A DNA stretch of 64,000 nucleotides from DATIYF01 sp035517775 (GTDB taxonomy: Bacteria > Acidobacteriota > Terriglobia > Terriglobales > Acidobacteriaceae). Shown here one piece after another: positions 50,707-59,323 of this stretch. The notes under the pieces were generated by a model that searched no databases, was not told the DNA's origin, and saw only the letters and a list, made by a program, of their open reading frames with translations. Position 1 is the first letter of the stretch; each line of letters starts with the position of its first letter. The DNA lies in NCBI GenBank assembly GCA_035517775.1, contig DATIYF010000068.1:10967-74966 (forward strand). The letters are read 5' to 3'. The position numbers and the translations under genes are program-made.

Positions 50707-53432
50707 TTCAGCACTCCCTCACTCTCCTGGATGGCGGCGCTAAGCCGCGCCAGTTCCTGCTCCAGCAGGGCAATCATTTCAGCCGCCCGGGTCAGGTTGC
50801 CTTGCCGCCCCATCTCTTCGAGCTTCTTCGCGATCTGGGCGGCATTGGAGGCAGCGAGGTAACTCACTTCCCCCTTTAGGCTGTGAGCCGCCTTTTGCAC
50901 TTCTTGTGGCTGGTTGGCCTTGAGGGCGCGATGCAGCTTCTCAACCAGGGTGGAAGATTCACGCAGAAAAATCTGGCACAGCTCGCGCAATAATTCCTCA
51001 TCCCCACTCAAGCGTTCCAGGGCCTCCGCCCTGTTCCACACGGGATGCTCCGACTCCGCCCGCGCGGGCGCGGGGGCGCCGGTTCCCGATACGTTCGCCA
51101 GGGTTTTCTCAATATCACTGAAGCGCACTGGCTTGGCGATATAGCCATCCATGCCGGCCTGCAGGCAGCGCTCCCGGTCTCCGGTCATGGCGTAGGCGGT
51201 CATGGCGAAGATGGGCATGTGCTGGCCGCTTTCTTTTTCCATTTCGCGAATCGCCTGCGTGGCGGTAAGGCCGTCCATTTCGGGCATCTGCACGTCCATG
51301 AAGACAAGATCAAATCTCTGGCTGGAGACCAGGCTCAGCGCTTCCCGGCCGTTGACCGCGACCACGGTGGAGTGCCCCATGCGGGCGAGCACGCGCACCA
51401 CCAAGGCCTGGTTAACCGGGTTGTCCTCCGCCACCAGGATGCGCAACTTGCGCGGCGATTCCCGCAAGCTATGGCGCGTGACCAGGCAGGGTTCTTCGCT
51501 CTTGCTGGCCCTGTGACCCATTACCGTGAGGATGGCGCACTGCAGGTCGGTCTTGAGTACGGGCTTCAGCAGATAAGCCGAGATGCCCAGTTGACGGCAA
51601 AGCGCCGCTTCGCCCGGCCGGCCGGCCGAGGTCAGCATGAGGATATTGAGGCTGCTCGAACCCGGTCTTTGCAGGACCTTCTCCGCCAGCTGAAAACCAT
51701 CGGTGATGGGCATGCAGGCATCAATCAGAATGACGCGGAACGGCTGATCTTGTTTGTGGGCTATTTCCAAAGCCGTGAGGGCGGCCTGCGAACTTTCCGC
51801 CGGCGTGGGGCGCATTCCCCAGGCACGAACCATGCTGCAGAGGATGCGGCGGTTGGTCATGTTGTCATCCACCACCAGCACCGGCACGCCATAGAGCTCG
51901 GATTCCGCCGCCAGTTGCGCCGGTTCCCGCGGTTTAAGCAAGGGGCGGAAGGCGGCGGTAAAGTGAAAGGTGCTGCCTTTATCCTTGCGGCTCTCCAGCC
52001 AGATTTTTCCTTTCATCAGACCGACGAGCCGCGCCGAAATGGCCAGGCCCAGGCCCGTGCCCTCATATTTGCGAGTGGAACCCGTATCCACCTGCGAAAA
52101 GGCCTTGAACAGCAGGGCGTGCTTTTCTTCGGGAATGCCGATGCCGGTGTCGGTGACGCGGAAGTGCAGCTCCAGATCATGCTCGTCCCCGGCCAGCTTT
52201 TCGATTTCCACCAGCACTTCGCCGTGGTCGGTAAACTTGATGGCGTTGCCCACCAGGTTGACGAGAATCTGCCGCAGCCGCCCAGGATCGCCGATCACTT
52301 CCGACGGCACTTCAGAGCTGACGTCGTAGGCCAGCTCCAGCCCCTTCTGGTGGGCGCGCACGGCGAGCGCCTTCATGGTTTCTCCCACGGAGTTGTAGAG
52401 ATTGAACTCGATCGGCTCCAGGTCCATGCGTCCGGACTCGACTTTGGAGAAGTCCAGAATGTCGTTGATCAGGCCGAGCAGCGACTCGCCTGAGGATTTC
52501 GCCATGAGCAGGCAATCGCGCTGGTCCTGGGTGAGCTCGGTATCGAGCACCAATTCCGTCATGCCCAAAATGCCGTTGATGGGAGTGCGGATTTCGTGGC
52601 TCATGTTGGCGAGGAATTCGCCCTTGGCGTGGCTGGCGGCCTCGGCGGCTTCTTTGGCCGTCTCCATCTCCCGGTTCATGGCGGTTCGCGCCTCGACTTC
52701 GCGTTGCAGCTCGGCGCGCTGCCGCTCCAGTTCCTGGTCGCGCTTCTGAATCTGCTCCAGCATGTCGTTGAATCCGGCCACCAGCAGGCCAAGTTCATCC
52801 TTGCCCTGGCCCTGGGCGCGCAGGGCATAGTTCTGGTCGGTAGAAATGCGCCGGGTGGTGTGCACCAGCTCCAGAATGGGGCGGGAAACCAACCGCTGTA
52901 AGCGGAAGGCGAGAAGGTAGGCGACCAGCGACGAGCCGAAGACGACCAGCATCACGATCTCGGCGTAGCGATGCAGCCTCTGGTCCATCTCGGTCAGGTC
53001 CGATTCCAGGTAGAGTGCTCCCAGGGTTTCCTCGCCCATGGTCACGTGGCGGAACTCGACCACGCGATCGGGGCGAAAATAAGTTCCCTCAGCGGCGGGT
53101 AGAACAATGTTGCCGGGAACGGTGCCGGAGCGAACGTACCTGGCAAAGATGCTGCCATCCTTGGCGTAAAGGCAGGCCACCAGAATATGCGGCTCGGCGT
53201 TCATCGCGTCGAGCAGGTCACGGCCGGCGTGGGCGTCGCCGAAAATAATGGCCGCCGAGCTGTTCTGGCTCAGGATGGCGGCCAGGGTCGAGAGGTCGTG
53301 GGCCATGGCCTGGCGTGCTGCATACCAGTCATAAATGCCTACTGCCAGGCAGGCGAGCAGCAGGGTGGTGCTGCTGGTGAGCATGATGATCACCGTCAGC
53401 TTGCGGCCGAGAGAAAGGTTGCGCAGGGGCAT
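50703..53432 (-). CDS. CHASE8-like hybrid histidine kinase with HPt
   Basis: A 909-residue membrane kinase. Helix 1 (about residues 13-33), periplasmic CHASE8-like domain (LSQNSSAAIIFGDAHAGRDL, AEPHILVACLYAKDGSIFAR), helix 2 (about 155-177), HAMP and coiled coil, HisKA with His279 in FLANMSHEIRTPINGILGMT, HATPase (RVTDTGIGIPEEKHALLFKA, YEGTGLGLAIS), receiver 1 with Asp571 in LIDACMPITDG, receiver 2 with Asp713 in VFMDVQMPEMDGL and an HPt with His850 in AAHSLKGEVSYL. The sensor part matches YfiN/TpbB, but a kinase replaces the GGDEF. It starts two bases after the yfiR-like gene, with AAGGA upstream. The layout supports a His-Asp-His-Asp relay to the next gene. Confidence 0.92.
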   Translation of the reverse strand: MPLRNLSLGRKLTVIIMLTSSTTLLLACLAVGIYDWYAARQAMAHDLSTLAAILSQNSSAAIIFGDAHAGRDLLDAMNAEPHILVACLYAKDGSIFARYVRSGTVPGNIVLPAAEGTYFRPDRVVEFRHVTMGEETLGALYLESDLTEMDQRLHRYAEIVMLVVFGSSLVAYLLAFRLQRLVSRPILELVHTTRRISTDQNYALRAQGQGKDELGLLVAGFNDMLEQIQKRDQELERQRAELQREVEARTAMNREMETAKEAAEAASHAKGEFLANMSHEIRTPINGILGMTELVLDTELTQDQRDCLLMAKSSGESLLGLINDILDFSKVESGRMDLEPIEFNLYNSVGETMKALAVRAHQKGLELAYDVSSEVPSEVIGDPGRLRQILVNLVGNAIKFTDHGEVLVEIEKLAGDEHDLELHFRVTDTGIGIPEEKHALLFKAFSQVDTGSTRKYEGTGLGLAISARLVGLMKGKIWLESRKDKGSTFHFTAAFRPLLKPREPAQLAAESELYGVPVLVVDDNMTNRRILCSMVRAWGMRPTPAESSQAALTALEIAHKQDQPFRVILIDACMPITDGFQLAEKVLQRPGSSSLNILMLTSAGRPGEAALCRQLGISAYLLKPVLKTDLQCAILTVMGHRASKSEEPCLVTRHSLRESPRKLRILVAEDNPVNQALVVRVLARMGHSTVVAVNGREALSLVSSQRFDLVFMDVQMPEMDGLTATQAIREMEKESGQHMPIFAMTAYAMTGDRERCLQAGMDGYIAKPVRFSDIEKTLANVSGTGAPAPARAESEHPVWNRAEALERLSGDEELLRELCQIFLRESSTLVEKLHRALKANQPQEVQKAAHSLKGEVSYLAASNAAQIAKKLEEMGRQGNLTRAAEMIALLEQELARLSAAIQESEGVLK

Positions 53433-53434
53433 AT

Positions 53435-54103
53435 TTAATTCCTTGCGCCGCCGGGTTCGTCGTGCACCAGAATGGCCAGACTGAGCAGGCGGGAGCTGAT
53501 TCTCAGGCCGGCGCGATTGGCAGCCGCTACGTTGATCTCGAAGGCGACGTGGTTCTGGCGCAGAACCAGGTTGATGACGCCGCCGGACTGGGCAAAGCCC
53601 TCGCTCTCGCCCACCGTGAGCAGGCCGGGCGCTACCCCCTCGCGCAGGGCCTTAATGGTCTCCTCTTGCTCGGCCATGCCAATGAAGAGGACATTGCAGC
53701 CCTTCCCCTGCTGCAGATTGCGCAGACCCTCTACCTGCATCTGCCGCCCGTTGACCTTCTTGCCTTCCACCACCTGCTTCAGGGCCTGCAAGGCGGGATC
53801 GCTGCCCAACACGCACAGCCGAAGCGGAGCGTCCGGGCTCGAAAATGATCCCGCGGGCCAGTCCACGAACTTAGCGAAGTTATACAGAAAGGCGGCCTTC
53901 ACTTCGTACTCTCCTGGGGCGTCGGCCTGGCCCGCGGCGGAGAGCGGACACAAGAGTGCCAGGGCCAGAAGCTGGATCCAAAGGCCGGTATGTCCTCGCG
54001 CGCGGCCCGCACGCCGGGCGCACGAGTGCCCGGCTGTGCTTCTCACAAGCCACAGGCGGCGCGCACGCGCGCCCGCGGCAGCGCGATGGCTCAGAATCGC
54101 CAT
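53435..54103 (-). CDS. YfiR-family periplasmic protein (DUF4154)
   Basis: A 222-residue protein. A long basic N-terminus precedes a hydrophobic signal segment (LWIQLLALALLCPLSAAGQ, about residues 40-58). The mature domain has YEVKAAFLYNFAKFVDWPAG, LRLCVLGSDPALQAL, NVLFIGMAEQEETIKAL, LLTVGESEGFAQSGGVINLV and FEINVAAANRAGLRISSRLL, all YfiR hallmarks. In Pseudomonas YfiR binds and inhibits the periplasmic domain of YfiN. Here it lies directly before a CHASE8 hybrid kinase. The ATG at 54103 overlaps the end of the preceding receptor gene by 13 bases. The signal peptide is unusually far from the start, so a downstream start is possible. Confidence 0.88.
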   Translation of the reverse strand: MAILSHRAAAGARARRLWLVRSTAGHSCARRAGRARGHTGLWIQLLALALLCPLSAAGQADAPGEYEVKAAFLYNFAKFVDWPAGSFSSPDAPLRLCVLGSDPALQALKQVVEGKKVNGRQMQVEGLRNLQQGKGCNVLFIGMAEQEETIKALREGVAPGLLTVGESEGFAQSGGVINLVLRQNHVAFEINVAAANRAGLRISSRLLSLAILVHDEPGGARN

Positions 54104-56184
54104 GTCACCTTTCCGTAGAAATCTCTTGTGACCTCGGCCGGCACCATGGGCACGATGTCCTCGCCGAACTCCAGATGGCGGGGGCCAAGCAGGTTCTGCA
54201 GGCCGGAGCTGAACTGCAGGTTTTCGCGCAGGCGCCAGGCCAGGTGCACATCCAGTCGCGTATAGCGGGGAACGGTGGGCAGCTCCTCGAGGGTGATGCC
54301 GCCGGCTTGTTCCGCCAGCCGGCCGACGAAATAGAGGCTGCTGTCGAAATCAAAGTGATGTCTGAAAGTGAGGTAGGAGTGCACCTGGAACTGGTGTTGC
54401 GGACTCGCCCCGGCGCTGAAGCTTTCAATCCCCGAGGGCTCACCCGGAACCTGCTCGTAGCGCAGGCGAAGCCAGGAGTAACTTCCGCCCAATTCCCAGA
54501 ATTTTCTTGGCGCATAGTTAGCGGCGATTTCCAGTCCTTCGCTATCGGCCCGCGAGCCGTTTCCCAAAACAATCGGCAGCAGAAAATATGGTCCGGCAGC
54601 CGTGTTTTCCAGAGTTGGATTTCCCGGGATACCGCTCGAGAGCCTGTCATAACGGTTGTAAAACGTGGCCAGATCGAAGGAGAGCCCGGCCGCAGGTTCA
54701 GCGCGATAGCCGGCCTGGTAGGCCCAAAGCTTCTCGGAAGCGAAGCCCGCATGTCCGATCACCGCGGTCACGACGGGAATTCCACCCGGGCCTTCGAAGG
54801 CAAGAGCATCGGCGTGGGCGCCTTCCTCAAGCGTGGCCGGGCTGCGAATAGCGCGGGAGGCCGCGGTCCAAAGCGAATGGCGCGGCCGCACCGCCCACAG
54901 CAGCCGCAGATCGGGCTGAATTTCTGCGCCGCTGTAGTCGTTGTGCTCCAGCCTTGCTCCCAGGGTCAGCCGCATGTGGTCGTGGAGGAGCGCAATCTCA
55001 TCTTGCCCGAAGGCGCTGAATAGTTTGATGGTGGTGTCCTGGGGATGAAAGGCAAACCAGAATGTGCCGCGAGTCTGCAGCTTAACCGCGCGCGCTCCCA
55101 TCCCCCACAGCAGGTCATGGCGCCCCTTGAGGTGAAGGTGATGTTGAAAGTCAAGATCGAAGGTGTTTTCCGTCGCCCCGATGACCGGATATTGCTGATG
55201 ACTGCGATCACAGAAGCCCTGCAACATGGTTTCAGATCCGCCGCTGAAGTCGTGCTTCCAGCGGAACAGAAAATCACCGCCGCTGTAGATGGAAGGACCA
55301 TTGGTGATTTCATTGAATGGGGGCGCAAGAACGGCCCGCTCGCCGGTTTCCTTTGCCCCAGACTGATATAGGCTGCCTTCGAAGACGAAGTTGTTCTCCT
55401 GCGACGGAGCCCAATCGACGCGGGCGCCGGCACGCTGCAGGTCCCAGCGGTCATGATTGCTTTGGCCGGAGAACCCGTCCATGGGGCTCTCATTCTCATA
55501 TTGCGTGGTGAAGCTTGAGGCGGCATGGGAGCCGGCCGGCCAGCCATAGCGCAGGGTGCCCAGGGCCGCGTCGTGTGTGCCGGAGACGGCAGCCAGCAGT
55601 CCGCCCTGAGTACTATTGGCGCTGCGGGTGATGACGTTGATGATGCCATCCACGGCATTCGCCCCCCAAATGGCGGCGCCGGGTCCGCGAATCACCTCGA
55701 TCCGCTCCACGTTTTCCAGCGGCAGCTCCTGGACGTTCCACAGCACCTGGCTGAAAGTGGCGGAGTAAACCGTGCGGCCATCCACCAGCACCAGCAGCTT
55801 GTCGGAGTAGCGGGAATTGAAGCCGCGAATTGAAATCGCCCAAACGCTGGAGCTGACCTGGGCCACATCCACCCCGGGCGCCAGCCGCAACACCTCCGGA
55901 ATGCTGGTCAGCCCCGAGCGCTCAATCTGTTGCGCCGTGATCACATAGACGGCGGCCGCAGTCTCGCCCAGCCTCTGTTCCTTCTTACTCACGGTGGTCA
56001 CCTGCATGTTGAGCAGATCCTCCAGGCTCGCCTTCGTCAGGTCCCCGGGCGCTTGCTGTGCGGCGCAAAAATCGAGTAGGCAGCCGCTGAACAGGCACAG
56101 TGCCAGAGCGCAAGCGCCGGCCGGCGCGAGCACTGCAGCCCAGGGGCGGGCGCCGCGCCCGGCCGCCATGCTTAGAAGCGCCAT
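54091..56184 (-). CDS. TonB-dependent receptor, copy 1 (downstream)
   Basis: About 697 residues. After a signal region (about residues 15-40) come a plug domain with LTKASLEDLLNMQVTTVSKK, AAVYVITAQQIERSGLTSIP, EVLRLAPGVDVAQVSSSVWA, ISIRGFNSRYSDKLLVLVDG and VERIEVIRGPGAAIWGANAV, and a 22-strand-type barrel ending in aromatic Phe (GKVTWRF). It belongs to the CirA-like group that is often linked to YfiR. The ATG at 56184 has GGGAAGG six bases upstream and overlaps the end of copy 2 by 13 bases; an ATG at 56169 is an alternative. The ligand is not known. It is clearly homologous to copy 2 along its full length. Confidence 0.9.
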   Translation of the reverse strand: MALLSMAAGRGARPWAAVLAPAGACALALCLFSGCLLDFCAAQQAPGDLTKASLEDLLNMQVTTVSKKEQRLGETAAAVYVITAQQIERSGLTSIPEVLRLAPGVDVAQVSSSVWAISIRGFNSRYSDKLLVLVDGRTVYSATFSQVLWNVQELPLENVERIEVIRGPGAAIWGANAVDGIINVITRSANSTQGGLLAAVSGTHDAALGTLRYGWPAGSHAASSFTTQYENESPMDGFSGQSNHDRWDLQRAGARVDWAPSQENNFVFEGSLYQSGAKETGERAVLAPPFNEITNGPSIYSGGDFLFRWKHDFSGGSETMLQGFCDRSHQQYPVIGATENTFDLDFQHHLHLKGRHDLLWGMGARAVKLQTRGTFWFAFHPQDTTIKLFSAFGQDEIALLHDHMRLTLGARLEHNDYSGAEIQPDLRLLWAVRPRHSLWTAASRAIRSPATLEEGAHADALAFEGPGGIPVVTAVIGHAGFASEKLWAYQAGYRAEPAAGLSFDLATFYNRYDRLSSGIPGNPTLENTAAGPYFLLPIVLGNGSRADSEGLEIAANYAPRKFWELGGSYSWLRLRYEQVPGEPSGIESFSAGASPQHQFQVHSYLTFRHHFDFDSSLYFVGRLAEQAGGITLEELPTVPRYTRLDVHLAWRLRENLQFSSGLQNLLGPRHLEFGEDIVPMVPAEVTRDFYGKVTWRF

Positions 56185-58235
56185 GCCACCTTCCCATAGA
56201 AAGCCCGCCGGGCTTCGCCCGAGACCACGGGAAAGCCGACGTCCAGAAACTCCAGCTGGCCGGGGCGCAGCAGGTTCTGCCCCACCACGCTCAGCTCCAC
56301 CCGCTCGACTGGAGACCACGCCAGGCGCGCATCCAGGCGCAGGTACCGGGGCACCTTAAAAGCGGGAAAATTAGCGATTACCGGGGGCGCATTGAGCGAA
56401 TCCACGAAATAGGCGGCGGGGTCGAACTGCACGTTGCGCCGCAGATCGAGGACCGAGTGGATCTGAAACTGATGCTGCGGGTTCAGATCGTCGGGCAGCG
56501 CGGCAGTCGCCGTTGGGTGAAGATGGTTGGCTCGAGTCTCCAGGCGAAGCCAGGAATAGCTTCCTTCCAGCCGCCAGAAATCAGTCAGCGAATAGTTGAT
56601 GGCCAGCTCCGCACCAGCCCCGTGGCCCTGCAGTCCATTCACCAGATTGATTGGCAACAGCACATAAGGAGGGACGGAGTTCAATACCAGGGAAGGAGTT
56701 CCTACCTCCCCGCCCACCAGCCTCGTATAGTTGGTGTAAAAACCTGCCAGATCGAGAAAAAGTTTTTGTGTGAGTTGTGTCCGGTAACCGAGCTCGTAAG
56801 AAAGCGCCGTCTCAGACTTGAACTGTGCGCTTCCATAGGACTTCAGCAGGCTGGGCAGCCCAGCCTCGGCGGGCAGCACCCCAAGGATGCTCTGCGTGCG
56901 CTCTTCCAAAGAACTGGGGCTACGGATGGAGCGGGAGACAGCGAACCACAAGGCATGATGAGGATGCGGCGACCACAGCAGGCGCACATCCGGCTCGGCC
57001 TCGATTCCGGTGTAGTCGTTGTGTTCTATTTTCGAACCCAGGGTCAGCCACAGGCGCTGCGGGGCGAGGGTGATTTCATCCTGGGCAAAGCCGCTGAACA
57101 GCTTGGTGTCTTTGTTGTTGGGCACCCAGACCAGAAACGCCCCGGGATTGGTCTTCTCATCCACCACGCGAGCCGCCAAGCCCCAGACCACCTCGTGGCG
57201 GCTGCCCAGATGTGCCTGCTGCTGAAAATCCAGATCGAGGGTGTTATCGGTGACCCCGAAATCGCCTAAGCCCCCCTCGTGATTGCGGTCGTAGAAGGCC
57301 TGGCCTGTGATCTGTGAGCCGCCGTCGGTTACATGGCGCCAGCGGGCCAGCACGCTTCCCCCGCTGAAGTACCAGGGGCGGTTGATGATTCCGTTGTAGG
57401 GAGGGGCAAGGCTGAAGGTGTAGTCAGTAAAGTCGGCGTTGGATTCATAGAGATCGCCTTCGAAGGTAAAACCATTGGCCGCGGAGGGAGACCAATCGGC
57501 GCGGAAGCCGATACGCTGCAGGTCCCAGCGATCGTGGTTGGAGGAGCTACCGCTTTCGCCGGCCAGCGGCCCGCGCTCGGAATACTTGGAGGAGAAACGC
57601 ACGGCCGCGCCCCCGAGGCGGGTGCCGTAACGCATCGTGCCTAGCCCCTGGTCGTAGTTACCGGCCTGAGCGGTGATCAGGCCACCCTGGGTCTCGTCCG
57701 CGCTCTTGGTAATGATGTTAATGACGCCGTTAACCGCGTTCGCTCCCCACACCGCCGCACCCGGCCCGCGAATGACTTCAATGCGCTCCACATCGTCGAG
57801 CGGCAGATCTTCTACATTCCAGATCACGCCGGAAAAATTCGGCGAGTAGATCGTGCGCCCATCAATCATGACCAGCAGCTTGTTGGAAAACTCGGAGTTG
57901 AAGCCGCGGATGGTGATCGCCCAGGTGCTGGAGTTGATGCGCGCAACGTCCACCCCGGGGGCCAGCCGCAGCACCTCTGGAATGCTGGTCAGGCCGGAGC
58001 GGGCGATATCTTCGGCGGTAATGACATAAACCGCCGCCGCGGTTTGTGAGAGCTTCTGCTCTTTCTTCGAGGCGGTCGTCACCTCGACGTTGAGCAGGTC
58101 TTCGATGCTCATCTGCGTCAGGTCGGGGGGCTTTTGCTGGCCGGAGGCGGCGCTGGCCGGAATAATCAGGCAGCCAAAAATCGCCAGCTCAACCATGACC
58201 GGCCTTACTCGAGCAACCATGCCGGGTAGAAACAT
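56172..58235 (-). CDS. TonB-dependent receptor, copy 2 (operon head)
   Basis: About 687 residues. The ATG at 58235 has AGGAG seven bases upstream; a signal segment (VMVELAIFGCLIIPASAASG) is followed by the plug domain: LTQMSIEDLLNVEVTTASKK, AAVYVITAEDIARSGLTSIP, INSSTWAITIRGFNSEFSNK, LLVMIDGRTIYSPNFSGVIW and GPGAAVWGANAVNGVINIIT. The barrel ends FYGKVAWRF. Its beginning TQMSIEDLL resembles a TonB box region. It probably recognises a small or siderophore-like ligand and, given its operon partners, may report ligand status to the YfiR/kinase pair. It heads the minus-strand signalling operon. Confidence 0.9.
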   Translation of the reverse strand: MFLPGMVARVRPVMVELAIFGCLIIPASAASGQQKPPDLTQMSIEDLLNVEVTTASKKEQKLSQTAAAVYVITAEDIARSGLTSIPEVLRLAPGVDVARINSSTWAITIRGFNSEFSNKLLVMIDGRTIYSPNFSGVIWNVEDLPLDDVERIEVIRGPGAAVWGANAVNGVINIITKSADETQGGLITAQAGNYDQGLGTMRYGTRLGGAAVRFSSKYSERGPLAGESGSSSNHDRWDLQRIGFRADWSPSAANGFTFEGDLYESNADFTDYTFSLAPPYNGIINRPWYFSGGSVLARWRHVTDGGSQITGQAFYDRNHEGGLGDFGVTDNTLDLDFQQQAHLGSRHEVVWGLAARVVDEKTNPGAFLVWVPNNKDTKLFSGFAQDEITLAPQRLWLTLGSKIEHNDYTGIEAEPDVRLLWSPHPHHALWFAVSRSIRSPSSLEERTQSILGVLPAEAGLPSLLKSYGSAQFKSETALSYELGYRTQLTQKLFLDLAGFYTNYTRLVGGEVGTPSLVLNSVPPYVLLPINLVNGLQGHGAGAELAINYSLTDFWRLEGSYSWLRLETRANHLHPTATAALPDDLNPQHQFQIHSVLDLRRNVQFDPAAYFVDSLNAPPVIANFPAFKVPRYLRLDARLAWSPVERVELSVVGQNLLRPGQLEFLDVGFPVVSGEARRAFYGKVAWRF

Positions 58236-58852
58236 GCCTGGACTCCTGGCGGTCCAGTCCTTCCAACTGCAGGCAGACACACTCTAGCCGCGGAAAGACT
58301 AAGACCCACATCCGCTTATTTCGGCTGCGGCCATGTTCTGCTTTAGGTAGAAAGGATTGAGATTCTGAGAGCAGCCAAGGCTTCCAGCCAGCCGCGTGGC
58401 GTGGCCTCCTTTTTTCAGTTCTGGCGCGCAAGCCTCCCCGAAAGCCAACCTGTGCGCCCTGGGCGGTACATGGCCGAAAGGACATTCGGAAGAGCGCCTA
58501 TGGCGTGTTCCCAGCGGACCTTTCGGCGGCCTTCGGGCCTGGTAAACCCTCAAGACAGCCCCCACCCCGCCGATGACTAGCTTATGCAGGCGGGAGGCTT
58601 CGCGGGCTTCACGCCTGTCGTGTCTCTTTCAGAGTCTGCGGATAGCAATGTTTTACATGACGCATGCATTTGAGCCGTTGTGGGCCCGGCCGTGGCTTCG
58701 CACATCGTGGACCGACGAGACGAGGTGCAAGCGAGAGCCAATCCTCGCCACAACAGGCCGCTTCCTTTCATCTTTCGCGGTGAAACCGCGCCGCTCTCCC
58801 AGCGCTAACCGGAGGTATTGGTGGCAGGAATACACACAGCGAGAGAGAGGTC
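58236..58852. other. Structured divergent intergenic region, 617 bases
   Basis: This region separates the divergent starts of the receptor operon (minus) and the receiver/kinase series (plus). It contains no convincing gene. It holds a hairpin at 58423-58458 (8 base pairs GGCGCGCA/TGTGCGCC with one G-T pair) and a larger structure at 58473-58527, whose outer 9-base stem GCCGAAAGG/CCTTTCGGC encloses an inner hairpin CGCC-TAT-GGCG (58495-58505). Being palindromic, both could form in either transcript. I do not recognise it as cobalamin, GEMM, TPP or other known riboswitch consensus. Confidence 0.5.
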
Positions 58853-59323
58853 ATGAAGGGGCGCACGGAGATTCTGCTGGTGGAAGACAACCAGCACGAC
58901 CAGGAGCTTATTTTGCAGATATTGGGACAGGAAAATCTGGCCGACACAACTCAAGCTGTGGAGAACGGCAGCGAAGCCCTGGACTTCATTTTCTGCCGCG
59001 GCGCATTTTCCGGCCGGAACTGCGAACCGCCGCGATTGGTTCTGCTCGATCTCAACCTTCCCAGGGTCTCAGGGCTCGAAGTGCTGCAGCAGATCAAGAG
59101 CGACGCCTGCGCCAGTACCATACCGGTGGCGGTGCTCACTTCCTCCCGGGAGGGGCGTGATCTGGCCGCCAGCTACCAACTCGGCGCCAACAGCTACATC
59201 CAGAAGCCCGTGGAGCTGCAGCAGTTTCGCGAGGCGGTGCGGCGAACGGCCCTGTACTGGCTGGTGACCAACCAGCGGCCGGTGGCCCAGGACACCCGTG
59301 CCACAAGGCAGGCCGCGCCATGA
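58853..59323 (+). CDS. Single-domain response regulator (Rcp1-like), first of series
   Basis: A 156-residue receiver: ILLVEDNQHDQELILQIL, Asp66 in LVLLDLNLPRVSGLEVL, Thr/Ser in AVLTSSREGRD, Lys in SYIQKPVEL. The loop FIFCRGAFSGRNCEPP between strands 2 and 3 is longer than in CheY and is typical of the Rcp1 subgroup that partners PAS- or phytochrome-type kinases. The start has AGAGAGG upstream. It overlaps the next kinase gene by ATGA. Confidence 0.9.
   Translation: MKGRTEILLVEDNQHDQELILQILGQENLADTTQAVENGSEALDFIFCRGAFSGRNCEPPRLVLLDLNLPRVSGLEVLQQIKSDACASTIPVAVLTSSREGRDLAASYQLGANSYIQKPVELQQFREAVRRTALYWLVTNQRPVAQDTRATRQAAP

Noticed and set aside
58473..58570. Signal recognition particle RNA on the minus strand (GTTTACCAGG match)
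   Set aside because: The conserved GGAAGCAGC loop is missing; the match is too short.
58236..58852. Cobalamin or c-di-GMP (GEMM) riboswitch before the TonB receptor
   Set aside because: Neither the B12-box core nor the GEMM core could be found on either strand; only generic stems remain.
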